Origin: an uncultured Oscillospiraceae bacterium
Lineage (GTDB): Bacteria > Bacillota > Clostridia > Oscillospirales > Oscillospiraceae
DNA: 64,000 nucleotides
Assembly: GCA_947623745.1 (NCBI GenBank)
Contig: CANQHN010000002.1
Span: 1-64,000, forward strand
Direction of reading: 5' to 3'
Below the pieces are notes generated by a model that made no database searches, was not told where the DNA came from, and was given only the letters and a program-made list of their open reading frames with translations. Made by a program: the position numbers and the translations under genes. Position 1 is the first letter of the stretch. Every line of letters starts with the position of its first letter. Shown here in pieces: positions 49,415-58,388 of this stretch.

Positions 49415-50695
49415 ATGGAGTTGATGATGCGGTTGGCGCGGCTGTCTATGGCGGCTGCCATGGCGGTGTCCGTCACCGCGGGCCGGGGCGGCGCGCCCCT
49501 CTCTCCCACGGGTCCGCTCTCCCCCGCCGATCCAGTGCCGGCCATTTTGCAGAGCGCCGCCATGCCGGTGTACACTGTGGCGGGCTGGGGGATCAGCTGC
49601 ACCGACCTGTCCTCCGAGGCCGCGCCCGTTGAAAATCGGACCCTCCGAACCATCATAGAGCTGGACGTCTCCGGGGAGGCCGTGCGTGTCCAGCTGTCCA
49701 ACCAGTGGGGGGCGCAGGACCTGACCGTGGACCATGTGACCTTCGCCAAGGCCGCCGGGGGCGGCGGCGCGGTGGAGCCGGATACGGTACAGGACGTGCT
49801 CTTCTCCGGCGGGCGGAAGGCGGTGGTCCCCGCCGGGGGGACCCTGTGGAGCGACCCGCTGGACTTCCCCGTGGAGGGCGGCGGGCGGTACGCGGTCTCC
49901 TGCTACCTGGTGGAGCGGACCGGGCTCGCCAGCGGGAACATCTTCCACGCCGACGCCTACGCCGCCCTGCTGCCCGGGGACCTGACCCGGAGCGCGGAGA
50001 TTCGCGGGACGGCCCAGAGCTCCAATTTCCTGGTGCGTACGGTGGACGTGTGCACCACGTCGGCGGCCGCCGGGGCGTTCGTCATCGTGGGGGACTCCAT
50101 CTCCACCAACCGGTGGCCGGCGCTCCTTCAGGAGCGTCTGGAGAAAAGCGGGACAGCGGACGTCAGCGTGATCTGCCGGGCCGTCAGCGGGAACCGGCTG
50201 ATGACCGGCGGCCGGCTGAGCCGGTTCGGTCCCAGTGTGATCTCCCGGTGGAAAAGCGACGCGCTGGACACCTCCGGCGTCTATGCCGTGCTGCTGGAGA
50301 TCGGCGCCAACGACCTGCTCCATCCCGCCGGGCACCCGGAGTCCCAGGCCTTCCCCGTGGAGGAGATGATCGCCGCTGAGGAGAAGCTGATCCAGCAGGC
50401 CCACGACGCGGGGATCAAGGTGTACATGACCACCATCACCCCCTTCAACGGGTACGACGAGGGGGCGGGGAACCTGTGGAGCCCGGAGCTGGAGCAGGAG
50501 CGCCAGACGTGGAACCAGTGGATCCGGACCAACGACCTGATCGACGGGTACGTGGACCTGTGCGCCCGGCTGGAGGACCCCGCCGATCCCACCTCCCTCC
50601 AGGCGGCGTACACCACGGACCACCTGCACCCCTCCGAGCTGGGGATGGAGCTCATCGCCTCCTCCCTGCCCCTGGCGTGGTTCACGCGGAACTGA
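49415..50695 (+). CDS. Secreted SGNH/GDSL hydrolase
   Basis: A 426-residue protein with a short signal-like N-terminus (LARLSMAAAMAVSVTAG). After a beta-rich region, the SGNH domain shows FVIVGDSISTNRW (block I Ser), VLLEIGANDLLHP (block III Asn) and TTDHLHPSELG (block V Asp-x-x-His). Members remove acyl groups from glycans or lipids outside the cell. Single gene with its own promoter and a shared terminator. Confidence 0.78.
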   Translation: MELMMRLARLSMAAAMAVSVTAGRGGAPLSPTGPLSPADPVPAILQSAAMPVYTVAGWGISCTDLSSEAAPVENRTLRTIIELDVSGEAVRVQLSNQWGAQDLTVDHVTFAKAAGGGGAVEPDTVQDVLFSGGRKAVVPAGGTLWSDPLDFPVEGGGRYAVSCYLVERTGLASGNIFHADAYAALLPGDLTRSAEIRGTAQSSNFLVRTVDVCTTSAAAGAFVIVGDSISTNRWPALLQERLEKSGTADVSVICRAVSGNRLMTGGRLSRFGPSVISRWKSDALDTSGVYAVLLEIGANDLLHPAGHPESQAFPVEEMIAAEEKLIQQAHDAGIKVYMTTITPFNGYDEGAGNLWSPELEQERQTWNQWIRTNDLIDGYVDLCARLEDPADPTSLQAAYTTDHLHPSELGMELIASSLPLAWFTRN

Positions 50696-50704
50696 CAGAA
50701 AAGG

Positions 50705-50741
50705 AAAACGGGACAGCGGAGCTTCCGCTGTCCCGTTTTTT
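50705..50741. terminator. Bidirectional terminator
   Basis: Perfect stem AAACGGGACAGCGGA/TCCGCTGTCCCGTTT with T-runs on both strands between two convergent genes. Confidence 0.85.
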
Positions 50742-50750
50742 CGGTTGAAC

Positions 50751-51104
50751 TCAGGTCTCCGCAAACCCGTCGGGGAACACCACCACCAGCAGCCACTTGA
50801 AGGCCTCTCGCCCGTAGACCGCGTGGGGCACGTTGGCGGGCATGAGCAGGGACTCCCCCGCCCGGACTACATACTTTTCGCCGCCCACGGTGTACTCCCC
50901 CTCGCCCTCCAGGACGGTGACGAAGGCGTCCCCCTCGGACTGGTGGGTGGAGATCTCCTCCCCCTTGTCAAAGGCGAACAGGGTCACACTGACGGCGTCG
51001 TTCTGGGCCAGGGTTTTGCTGGCGATCTCCCCCGGCCGGACGGTGATCTGGCCGGCCAGCTCCACCACCTGCCGCACCGGGAAATTCTTGATGTACCGCT
51101 GCAT
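50751..51104 (-). CDS. Cupin-domain protein
   Basis: A 117-residue single cupin: AFDKGEEISTHQSEGDAFVT and LEGEGEYTVGGEKYVV give the two cupin motifs, with LLMPANVPHAVYG the second metal-ligand segment. Small cupins of this kind bind a metal and either sense or modify small molecules. Read in the same direction as the ProC-like gene 25 nt upstream, so probably co-transcribed. Substrate unknown. Confidence 0.8.
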   Translation of the reverse strand: MQRYIKNFPVRQVVELAGQITVRPGEIASKTLAQNDAVSVTLFAFDKGEEISTHQSEGDAFVTVLEGEGEYTVGGEKYVVRAGESLLMPANVPHAVYGREAFKWLLVVVFPDGFAET

Positions 51105-51129
51105 GCTGTACGCTCCCTTCTGTGTTTGA

Positions 51130-51933
51130 TCAGGTTTTCTTGGGGATATTGGCGGCCAGGCGGGCGATGGCCGGCCCCATGGCCTCCTGCCAGACCTGGA
51201 AGCCCCCCTGGGCGGCGATGTGCTCCTTGACCATGTAGTTGATGCCGCCGGGGGTGCACTCCTCCACCATCCGCTCCAGGCCCGCCGGGTCCAGCTTCAC
51301 CGCCTGCTGGCAGATGGCCTGGAAGAACCCGGTGACGTAGCTGGCGGCCAGCTCCTCCGGCACGCCCTCCCCCTTGGACCACTGGATCAGCGCGTCCAGC
51401 ACCGCGTAGAAGGGGGTCATGCACCCGGTCACCGCCGCCAGGACGGCGGCGTGATAGCGGTCCTCCACCTGGACCATGGAGCCGATGTGCCCGAAGATCT
51501 CCGCCGCCTCCGGCTGGGGCGGGCAGAGGACGATGGGCCCGTCGCAGAAGGCGTTGAAGGTCAGGGGGACCAGGTGGACCAGCACGCTGGTCTCCCCGAT
51601 CCAGCTTTTGATCTGGGGCAGGGTCTTGTCGGACATGACGTTGATCACCTTGTGGTCCGGCCGGAAGCGCAGGCTGCGGCAGACCTCCTCCCCCGCCTGG
51701 GGCAGCACGGCCAGCACCACCCAGTCGGACTTGTCCACCACCTCCTGCATGGTCTCCGCCACGGTGACCCGGTCGGGGTAGGCGGCCTTCAGCTTGGCGG
51801 CCCGGTCCCTGCTGCGGGGGGAGACCACGATGGGGTAGGGCGTATCGGCGGCCCGCTCGCAGAAGCCGGTGACCAGGGCGGAGGTCAGGGTGCCGGTGCC
51901 GATAAAGCCCAGAACAGGTAATTTTTTCTCCAT
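51130..51933 (-). CDS. ProC-like NAD(P)-binding oxidoreductase
   Basis: A 267-residue protein with a Rossmann start LPVLGFIGTGTLTSALVTGF, the VVLAVLPQAGEEV strand and a helical C-terminal dimer domain with TPGGINYMVKEHI, as in pyrroline-5-carboxylate reductases. It is divergent from housekeeping ProC and may act on another imine. AGAGGA precedes ATG 51933; the longer frame upstream is unlikely. It lies between an ACT-domain gene and a cupin gene in one leftward unit. Confidence 0.75.
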   Translation of the reverse strand: MEKKLPVLGFIGTGTLTSALVTGFCERAADTPYPIVVSPRSRDRAAKLKAAYPDRVTVAETMQEVVDKSDWVVLAVLPQAGEEVCRSLRFRPDHKVINVMSDKTLPQIKSWIGETSVLVHLVPLTFNAFCDGPIVLCPPQPEAAEIFGHIGSMVQVEDRYHAAVLAAVTGCMTPFYAVLDALIQWSKGEGVPEELAASYVTGFFQAICQQAVKLDPAGLERMVEECTPGGINYMVKEHIAAQGGFQVWQEAMGPAIARLAANIPKKT

Positions 51934-52007
51934 CTTTTCCTCTTTTCCGCCCCGGTCCGAACCGGGGCTTTGTAGTTTTGATCTGCCGCGGGACAAACAG
52001 GAGGTTG

Positions 52008-52376
52008 TCATCCCTTGATCCTGTATCCCGAGCGCTCAAGAACAGCCAACGCTTTTTGGTAATTCTCCATCTTTACGAAGATATAGTCTGTATTGTACGT
52101 CGAGACCGCGAAGATCGGGATGCCGCTGTCTGTCAGGATCGTTGAGATTTTGGACAGTATCCCAACCAGGGAAAAATCCAACGTGCCCTCAATGCGAAAG
52201 CCCTTCCAGCCGTCGTCACGCTGGACGACATTTTGGGGAACATCCTCTGTGATACATACAAGAGAATTTTCGTCATCTGTTTTTCCGATGAAGCAGTATT
52301 CCGCGTCTAAATCGACCAGGGAATAGTCTTTGACCTTACACACGGTGAAATCTTCCCCGAGTTTCTTTAGTTCCAT
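52008..52376 (-). CDS. ACT-domain regulator (CASTOR-like)
   Basis: A 122-residue protein with two ACT-like halves; the second (LDFSLVGILSKISTILTDSG, then IPIFAVSTYNTDYIFVK) is a clear ACT domain of the CASTOR/aspartokinase kind. Such small proteins bind an amino acid and control an enzyme or transporter. It precedes the ProC-like gene by 75 nt and is driven by a good promoter. Confidence 0.78.
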   Translation of the reverse strand: MELKKLGEDFTVCKVKDYSLVDLDAEYCFIGKTDDENSLVCITEDVPQNVVQRDDGWKGFRIEGTLDFSLVGILSKISTILTDSGIPIFAVSTYNTDYIFVKMENYQKALAVLERSGYRIKG

Positions 52377-52413
52377 GCCGCTACCTCTACGACTGACCTT
52401 GATTTACTGGTCT

Positions 52414-52442
52414 ATCATACCATATCCCCGCGGCCGTTGCAA
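52414..52442 (-). promoter_or_regulatory. Promoter of the ACT-domain gene
   Basis: Minus strand TTGCAA (52442-52437), 17-nt spacer, TATGAT (52419-52414). Confidence 0.6.
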
Positions 52443-52465
52443 GCCGGGAAACCTGTCCGCCGCCG

Positions 52466-52494
52466 TTGACAGGGGCGGCTTTTTTCATTATAAT
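52466..52494 (+). promoter_or_regulatory. Consensus promoter of the moa operon
   Basis: TTGACA (52466-52471), 17-nt spacer, TATAAT (52489-52494): perfect match to both boxes. Confidence 0.9.
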
Positions 52495-52535
52495 GGGCGC
52501 GGAACCTTGGCCCTGTTTTTGGAGGAGATGAGCCC

Positions 52536-53480
52536 ATGACCGACCCCTTTGGCCGGACGATCGACTACCTGCGCCTGTCGGTCACCGACCGGTGCAACTA
52601 CCGCTGCCAGTACTGTATGCCCGAGGAGGGCGTATTCAAGCGCTCCCACAGCGAGATCCTCACGGTGGAGGAGTGCGTGGAGGTGGCCCGGGCCGCCGCC
52701 GCCTGCGGGGTGCGGAAGGTCCGCCTCACCGGCGGGGAGCCCCTGGTGCGCCGGGGGGTGCCGGACATCTGCCGGGGCATCTCCGCCATCCCGGAGATCG
52801 AGGAGCTGTGCCTGACCACCAACGCCGGCCTGCTCTCGGATTTCGCCGCTCCTCTGCGCCAGGCCGGTGTGGACCGGCTGAACATCAGCCTGGACACCCT
52901 CCGCCCCGACCGATTCGCCGCCATGACCCGGCGGGGCACCCTGGACCAGACCCTGGCGGGCATCGAGGCCGCCCAGCGGGCCGGGTTCGAGCACCTCAAG
53001 ATCAACGCTGTGCTCATCGGCGGCTTCAACGACGATGAGATCGGCGATTTCCTGGCCCTCACCATGGACCGGCCCTGGGAGGTGCGGTTCATTGAGCTGA
53101 TGCCCATGGGTCCCTGCGCCGGGTGGGAGAAGGGCCGTTTCCTCTCCAGCCAGGTGGTCCTGGACCGCTACCCCGCCCTGGAGCGGGTGGAGGACAGCGG
53201 CGTGGCCCGGCGGTACAGGCTCCCCGGAGCCAAGGGGACCGTGGGCCTCATCTCCCCCATCAGCTGCGACTTCTGCGCCCAGTGCAGCCGCATCCGGGTG
53301 ACGGCGGACGGCAAGCTGAAGGGCTGCCTCCACAGCCGGGAGGAGATCCCCCTGCGGGGCCTCCACGGCGCCGAATTGGAGGCGGCCATCCGCCGGGGCA
53401 TCGCCCAGAAGCCGGAGCGGCACCACCTCTCCCAGGGGGCCAGCGCCACCCCCCGGAGCATGAACCAGATCGGAGGCTGA
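52536..53480 (+). CDS. moaA: GTP 3',8-cyclase MoaA
   Basis: A 314-residue radical SAM enzyme that begins molybdenum cofactor synthesis by rearranging GTP. The first Fe-S site is CNYRCQYC (residues 22-29), the second [10 protein letters not shown] plus a later Cys in LKGCLHS (residues 246-270). [12 protein letters not shown] is the SAM-binding stretch. The protein usually ends in GG; here the end is MNQIGG, as expected. GGAGG-type SD before the ATG. It heads an operon with moaC, a MOSC gene and mogA/moaB. Confidence 0.93.
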   Translation: MTDPFGRTIDYLRLSVTDRCNYRCQYCMPEEGVFKRSHSEILTVEECVEVARAAAACGVRKVRLTGGEPLVRRGVPDICRGISAIPEIEELCLTTNAGLLSDFAAPLRQAGVDRLNISLDTLRPDRFAAMTRRGTLDQTLAGIEAAQRAGFEHLKINAVLIGGFNDDEIGDFLALTMDRPWEVRFIELMPMGPCAGWEKGRFLSSQVVLDRYPALERVEDSGVARRYRLPGAKGTVGLISPISCDFCAQCSRIRVTADGKLKGCLHSREEIPLRGLHGAELEAAIRRGIAQKPERHHLSQGASATPRSMNQIGG

Positions 53481-53484
53481 ACCC

Positions 53485-53970
53485 ATGGACGAACTGACTC
53501 ACTTCAACCCAGAGGGCAGAGCCCGCATGGTGGATGTGACGGAGAAGGCCGTCACCCGCCGGGTGGCGGCCGCCGCCGGGGCCGTGTATCTGGCCCCCGC
53601 CACCCTCCAGCGCATCCGGGAGGGGACCGTGGCCAAGGGGGACGTGCTGGCCGTGGCCCAGGTGGCGGGCATCCAGGCCGCCAAGCACTGCTGGGAGCTC
53701 ATCCCCATGTGCCATCAGCTGCCCCTGACCGGGGTGGACATCTCCTTCTCCCTCTCTGACGACCCCTGCCGGGTGGAGATCCGCTCCCAGGTGTCCTGCA
53801 CCGGGGTCACAGGGGTGGAGATGGAGGCCCTCACCGCCGTGTCCGCGGCGGCCCTCACCATCTACGACATGTGCAAGGCCATCCAGAAGGACATGCGCAT
53901 CGAACACATCCGCCTGCTGTCCAAATCCGGCGGCAAGAGCGGCGACTACCAGCTCAAGGAGGAAGTCTGA
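53485..53970 (+). CDS. moaC: Cyclic pyranopterin monophosphate synthase MoaC
   Basis: A 161-residue protein that completes formation of cyclic pyranopterin monophosphate from MoaA product. [20 protein letters not shown] and [11 protein letters not shown] at the C-terminus are signature motifs; [17 protein letters not shown] lies in the middle. It is 4 nt from moaA and its stop overlaps the next start. Confidence 0.95.
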   Translation: MDELTHFNPEGRARMVDVTEKAVTRRVAAAAGAVYLAPATLQRIREGTVAKGDVLAVAQVAGIQAAKHCWELIPMCHQLPLTGVDISFSLSDDPCRVEIRSQVSCTGVTGVEMEALTAVSAAALTIYDMCKAIQKDMRIEHIRLLSKSGGKSGDYQLKEEV

Positions 53971-54410
53971 TGGCAAAGGTGGTATCTGTCAACATCAGCC
54001 AGCGCAAGGGGACCCTCAAACACCCGGTGCCGGAGATCCAGCTCAAGCTGCACCACGGCATCGTGGGGGACGCCCACGCCGGGGACTGGCACCGGCAGGT
54101 GAGCCTGCTGGCCGAGGAGAGCATCGACACCATGCGCGGCCTCTCCCCCATCCCCCTGGACCCCGGCGTATTTGCCGAGAACATCAACACCCTGGGGGTG
54201 GAGCTGAAATCCCTGCCCGTGGGGACCCATCTCACGGTGGGCGAGGCGGAGCTGGAGGTCACCCAAATCGGCAAGGAGTGCCACAACGACTGCGCCATCA
54301 AAAAGGCGGTGGGCAGGTGCGTCATGCCCACCGAGGGCATCTTCGCCGTGGTCGTCCGGGAGGGCACCGTCCGCCCCGGCGACGAGATCACCGTATTGGA
54401 CGGCCAGTGA
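53970..54410 (+). CDS. MOSC-domain protein
   Basis: A 146-residue single MOSC domain. VSLLAEESIDTMR, FAENINTLGVELKSLPVGT and IGKECHNDCAIKKAVGRCVM carry the conserved Cys that binds sulfur or Moco. MOSC proteins are thought to carry or modify molybdenum cofactor; in Clostridia a short MOSC gene is often fused to or beside mogA. It starts at ATG 53970, overlapping the moaC stop. Confidence 0.85.
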   Translation: MAKVVSVNISQRKGTLKHPVPEIQLKLHHGIVGDAHAGDWHRQVSLLAEESIDTMRGLSPIPLDPGVFAENINTLGVELKSLPVGTHLTVGEAELEVTQIGKECHNDCAIKKAVGRCVMPTEGIFAVVVREGTVRPGDEITVLDGQ

Positions 54411-54432
54411 TACCATATCAGGAGGGCTTCTC

Positions 54433-54930
54433 ATGTATACAGCCGCAGTTTTGACAGTCAGCGACCGCTCCTCCCGGGGGGAGCGCGCCGACGGCAGCGG
54501 GCCGGTGGTGGCCGGGATGCTCCGGGAGGCGGGGTATCAGGTGATAGACACCGCCGTGGTCCCCGACGAGCAGGAGCAGATCGAGGCAAAGCTCATCCAG
54601 TGGGCCGACGGCCCCGCCCCCGCCCTCATCGTTACCACGGGGGGCACCGGCTTCTCCCCCAGGGACGTGACCCCGGAGGCCACCATCGCCGTCTGTCCCC
54701 GGCTGACGCCGGGTATCCCGGAGGCCATGCGGTACGCCTCCCTGCGCATCACCCCCAGGGCCATGCTGTCCAGGGCCCAGGCGGGCATTCGGGGCGGGAG
54801 CCTTATCATCAACCTCCCCGGCTCCCCCAAGGCGGCCCGGGAGAACTTGGAGGCGGTCCTGCCCGCCCTGGAGCACGGGCTGAAAATGCTGCTGGGCGGC
54901 CCGGCGGACTGCGCCGCGGAGACAAAATAA
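54433..54930 (+). CDS. MoaB/MogA molybdopterin adenylyltransferase
   Basis: A 165-residue protein of the MoaB/Mog family: YTAAVLTVSDRSSRGERADG at the start, VTTGGTGFSPRDVTPEAT in the active site and LIINLPGSPKAARENLEAVL at the end. It adenylylates molybdopterin before metal insertion. MoeA, MoaD and MoaE are not in the window. It ends 10 nt before a strong terminator. Confidence 0.9.
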   Translation: MYTAAVLTVSDRSSRGERADGSGPVVAGMLREAGYQVIDTAVVPDEQEQIEAKLIQWADGPAPALIVTTGGTGFSPRDVTPEATIAVCPRLTPGIPEAMRYASLRITPRAMLSRAQAGIRGGSLIINLPGSPKAARENLEAVLPALEHGLKMLLGGPADCAAETK

Positions 54931-54939
54931 GGGGAAAAG

Positions 54940-54973
54940 AAAAGTCCCGAGGAAATATTCCTCGGGACTTTTA
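54940..54973. terminator. Bidirectional terminator
   Basis: Stem AAAAGTCCCGAGGAA/TTCCTCGGGACTTTT between the convergent moaB/mogA and MATE genes. Confidence 0.85.
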
Positions 54974-56365
54974 TCATATCTCCTCGCGGGGGGCCGGGCT
55001 CTCCGCCAGCTTTTTGTCCTTGTACCGCAGCCAGAGCCAGAAGGCGCTCAGCGCCACCAGCACCACCGTCCAGGAGACGGGGTAGGACAGGTAGACATAC
55101 TCCACGCCGTATCGGCTGGTATCCAGCAGGCCGCACCACACCAGACGCAGCGCGCAGGTGCCCAGCAGGTTGATGACCACCGGCACCACCGGCACACCGC
55201 AGCCGCGGATGGAGCCCACCAGCACGTCGGCGGCGCCGAAGATGATGTAGTAGGGCACCACCACCTGGAGGCGCAGCACCCCCGCCTGGACCACCTCCGG
55301 CTCCGGGTTATAGAGGCTGATGAACTGTGGGGCGAAGATCAGCACGATGGCGCTGAGGACGATCCCAAGCACGATGGTGCAGATCATGCACAGGCGGAAT
55401 ACAGGGCTCACCCGCTCCCGGCGGCCCGCGCCGATGTTTTGGCTGATGAAGGTCTGGCTGGCGTGGTGGAAGGCGTTCATGGAGCTGTACACAAAGTTCT
55501 CCACGCTGGACGAGGCGCTGCTGCCGGCCACGATGACGCTGCTGTTATAGGTATTGATGGCCCACTGCTGCACCGCGTTGGACAGGCTGAACAGGCAGGA
55601 CTGAAGCCCGGCGGGGATGCCCACGTGGGCCATGCTCTTCAGGCTGGGCAGGTCCATGGTCAGCTTCTTCCAGGAGAAGTGCAGCGACCCCTGGGCGGCG
55701 CTCAGGCACCGCATGACCAGCGCGGCGCTGAGCAGCTGGCTGAGCACCGTGGCCAGGGCCACCCCGGCCACGTCCATTCTCAGGGCGATGACGAAGAACA
55801 GGTTCAGCACTACATTAGCCACCCCGCTGACCAGCAGGTACAGCAGCGGCCGGCGGGTGTCCCCCACCGCCCGCAGGGCGGCGGCGCCGTAGTTGTAGAG
55901 CATGACGAAGGGGGTCCCCACGAAGTAAATGCGCAGGTAGAGCACCGTCAGGCCGTAGATGTCCTCCGGGGTGGAAACCAGCGTCATGATGGGCCCCGCG
56001 GCGAGCATCCCCACTCCACCCAGGGCCACCCCGCCCACGATGGCCAGCAGAACGGCGGTGTGGAGGGCCAGGGAGATCTCCCGGTCCCGGCCCGTCTGCC
56101 CCGCGTTCCGCGCGATCACCACGTTGACGCCCACGGAGATGCCGATGAGCAGATTGGTCACCAGGTAGATGATGTTGGTGGTGCTCCCCACCGCGGCCAG
56201 GCTCCCATAGCCGGCGAACTGGCCCACCACCACCACGTCCGCCGCGTTGAACAGCAGCTGCAGGACGGTGGAGGCCATGAGGGGCAGGCTGAACAGCATG
56301 ATCTTCCCCAGCAGGGGGCCGTGGACCATGTCGATGGTGGAAATACCGGTGCCTCTGGACGCCAA
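54974..56365 (-). CDS. MATE-family efflux transporter
   Basis: A 463-residue membrane protein with twelve predicted helices in two halves. LLGKIMLFSLPLMASTVLQL and NAADVVVVGQFAGYGSLAAV at the start and NALHHASQTFISQNIGAGRR-like sequence at the start of the second half are typical of MatE. It exports drugs or metabolites using Na+ or H+. A TATAAT box lies 30 nt upstream on the minus strand (56402-56397). Confidence 0.88.
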   Translation of the reverse strand: MASRGTGISTIDMVHGPLLGKIMLFSLPLMASTVLQLLFNAADVVVVGQFAGYGSLAAVGSTTNIIYLVTNLLIGISVGVNVVIARNAGQTGRDREISLALHTAVLLAIVGGVALGGVGMLAAGPIMTLVSTPEDIYGLTVLYLRIYFVGTPFVMLYNYGAAALRAVGDTRRPLLYLLVSGVANVVLNLFFVIALRMDVAGVALATVLSQLLSAALVMRCLSAAQGSLHFSWKKLTMDLPSLKSMAHVGIPAGLQSCLFSLSNAVQQWAINTYNSSVIVAGSSASSSVENFVYSSMNAFHHASQTFISQNIGAGRRERVSPVFRLCMICTIVLGIVLSAIVLIFAPQFISLYNPEPEVVQAGVLRLQVVVPYYIIFGAADVLVGSIRGCGVPVVPVVINLLGTCALRLVWCGLLDTSRYGVEYVYLSYPVSWTVVLVALSAFWLWLRYKDKKLAESPAPREEI

Positions 56366-56561
56366 GGCGCTCTCTCCCTTCTAAGAATCAGCGAGATATT
56401 ATACGTCCGTTCTCACCGCCTTTTCTTTGCATATCTTGCCCTTTTTCCTTCGTTTTCGCGCTGATTTTGCTCTTTTCTTTTCCCGGGAAATGGGCTATAA
56501 TACTGCCCGGTCCCGGTCCCCTCCGGGGCAGAGAACGACACCGCACCAGGGAGGAGATCCT

Positions 56562-57740
56562 ATGCGCGCAGCCGGCTACCGCCGCACCATTCACGCCAGT
56601 TACCTGGGCTATATCACCCAGGCCGTGGTCAACAATCTGGCCCCTTTGCTGTTCCTGATCTTTCAGGACACCTACAACCTGCCCCTGGAGCAGATCACCC
56701 TGCTGATCACCGTAAACTTCTGCGTCCAGCTGACGGTGGACCTGCTGTCCACCCTGTTCGTGGACCGGATCGGCTACCGGACGTGCATCGTCGCCGCCCA
56801 CCTGCTGTGTGCCGTCGGCCTAATCGGGCTTGCCCTGTTCCCCACCCTGTTCGGGACCCCCTACGCCGGCCTGCTGTGCGCCGTTGTGCTGTACGCCGTG
56901 GGCGGCGGGCTCATCGAGGTGCTCATCAGCCCCATCGTGGAGGCCTGCCCCACCGAGAGCAAGGCCGCCGCTATGAGCCTGCTCCACTCCTTCTACTGCT
57001 GGGGCACGGTGGCGGTGGTGGTGGTGTCCACCGGCTTTCTGGCCCTGGCGGGCAAGGGCAGCTGGCAGGCGCTGTGCTGCCTGTGGGCTATCCTGCCCCT
57101 GGGCAACGCCCTGCTGTTCACCCGGGTCCCCATCAACGCCCTGACGGAGAAAAACGAGGGGATGCGCCCGGGGGAGCTGTTCTCCAACCAAATCTTCTGG
57201 CTCTTCCTGGTGCTGATGCTGATGGCCGGGGCGTCGGAGCAGGGCATGAGCCAGTGGGCCTCCGCCTTCGCTGAGCGGGGCCTGGGGGTCTCCAAGGCCG
57301 TGGGCGACCTGGCCGGTCCCTGCTTCTTCTCCCTCCTGATGGGAACTGCCCGGGCCCTGAGCGCCAAATATGAGGCGAAGATCGACCTGCTGGCCGTCAT
57401 CACCGGCAGCGGAGCGCTGTGCGTGGGCGCCTACCTGCTCGCCGCCCTGGCCCCCTCCCCGCTGCTCTCCCTGCTGGGCTGCGGGCTGTGCGGGCTGTCG
57501 GTGGGCGTCCTGTGGCCGGGGATTTTCAGCCTGGCCAGCGCCCACTTCCCAAAGGGCGGCACCGCCCTGTTCGCCCTGCTGGCCCTGGGGGGCGACCTGG
57601 GCTGCTCCGGCGGCCCCACCCTGGTGGGGCTGGTGGCCGGGGCCTTTGGGGAGGACCTGAAGGCCGGCCTGCTGGCCGCGCTGGTATTTCCCGCGGTCCT
57701 GGTCCTGTGCAGCCTCCTCTATCGAAAAGCCAAACACTGA
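56562..57740 (+). CDS. MFS transporter
   Basis: A 392-residue major facilitator with twelve helices (ITQAVVNNLAPLLFLIFQDT, FCVQLTVDLLSTLFVDRIGY with the loop 2-3 motif, GLSVGVLWPGIFSLASAHFP). It resembles the fucose/sugar-like MFS_1 group. GGGAGGAG before ATG 56562 excludes the longer upstream frame. It is a single gene followed by its own terminator; substrate unknown. Confidence 0.82.
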   Translation: MRAAGYRRTIHASYLGYITQAVVNNLAPLLFLIFQDTYNLPLEQITLLITVNFCVQLTVDLLSTLFVDRIGYRTCIVAAHLLCAVGLIGLALFPTLFGTPYAGLLCAVVLYAVGGGLIEVLISPIVEACPTESKAAAMSLLHSFYCWGTVAVVVVSTGFLALAGKGSWQALCCLWAILPLGNALLFTRVPINALTEKNEGMRPGELFSNQIFWLFLVLMLMAGASEQGMSQWASAFAERGLGVSKAVGDLAGPCFFSLLMGTARALSAKYEAKIDLLAVITGSGALCVGAYLLAALAPSPLLSLLGCGLCGLSVGVLWPGIFSLASAHFPKGGTALFALLALGGDLGCSGGPTLVGLVAGAFGEDLKAGLLAALVFPAVLVLCSLLYRKAKH

Positions 57741-57752
57741 TAAAATAGGAAG

Positions 57753-57784
57753 CAGCCCGGCGGGACCCCGCCGGGCTGTTTTTT
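57753..57784. terminator. Bidirectional terminator
   Basis: Stem CAGCCCGGCGG/CCGCCGGGCTG with a T-run, between the convergent MFS and thiE genes. Confidence 0.85.
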
Positions 57785-57788
57785 CATA

Positions 57789-58388
57789 TTATTTCGCGCT
57801 CCGGAACCGCTCCAGCAGGGCCGCGGGGTCGGGGCACTCCATGAATCCGCTCATGACGCAGCCCCCCGCCGCGCCGGCCGCCCGGACGGCGGCGATGTTC
57901 TCCGGGGAAATCCCCCCGATGGCGTACACGGGGATGGACACGGCAGCGCACACCGAACGCAGGAAGTCCAGTCCTCGGGGCTCCAGCCCCGGCTTGCAGG
58001 AGGTCGTGAACACGTGCCCGGCGGTGATGTAGGTGCAGCCCAGCTGTTCCGCCAGCACCGCGTCCTCCACACTGTGGCAGGAGGCGCCCAGGACATGGAA
58101 GGAGCTCCGCTCCCCCTCCGACAGCTCCAAAAGCAGATGCAGAGGAAGATGTAAAGTGAAACAGCCTGTCAGCTTGGCCGCCTCCGGAAAGCTGTGGAGG
58201 ATGCAGGGGACGCCGTGCCGCCCGCAGATATCCAGGACTTCCCGCGCCAGGGCTGCGTACTCCCGCTCGGGCAGGTCCTTTTCCCGGAGGATGATCCCCG
58301 CCGGTCCCGCGGCGGCGACGCGCTCCAATTGGACAAGGAAATCTCCTTTACATAGTTTGCGGTCAGTGACACAGATGATATCAGACAT
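57789..58388 (-). CDS. thiE: ThiE-like thiamine phosphate synthase
   Basis: A 199-residue TIM barrel: MSDIICVTDRKLCKGDFLVQ, AAGPAGIILREKDLPEREYA, CTYITAGHVFTTSCKPGLEP and VYAIGGISPENIAAVRAAGA give the ThiE/TenI pattern, with the G-G phosphate site. It joins thiazole and pyrimidine phosphates. The ATG overlaps the thiH stop by 8 nt. ThiE and the isomerase TenI are hard to separate by sequence; the VTDR start and operon position favour ThiE or a TenI-like helper. Confidence 0.8.
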   Translation of the reverse strand: MSDIICVTDRKLCKGDFLVQLERVAAAGPAGIILREKDLPEREYAALAREVLDICGRHGVPCILHSFPEAAKLTGCFTLHLPLHLLLELSEGERSSFHVLGASCHSVEDAVLAEQLGCTYITAGHVFTTSCKPGLEPRGLDFLRSVCAAVSIPVYAIGGISPENIAAVRAAGAAGGCVMSGFMECPDPAALLERFRSAK

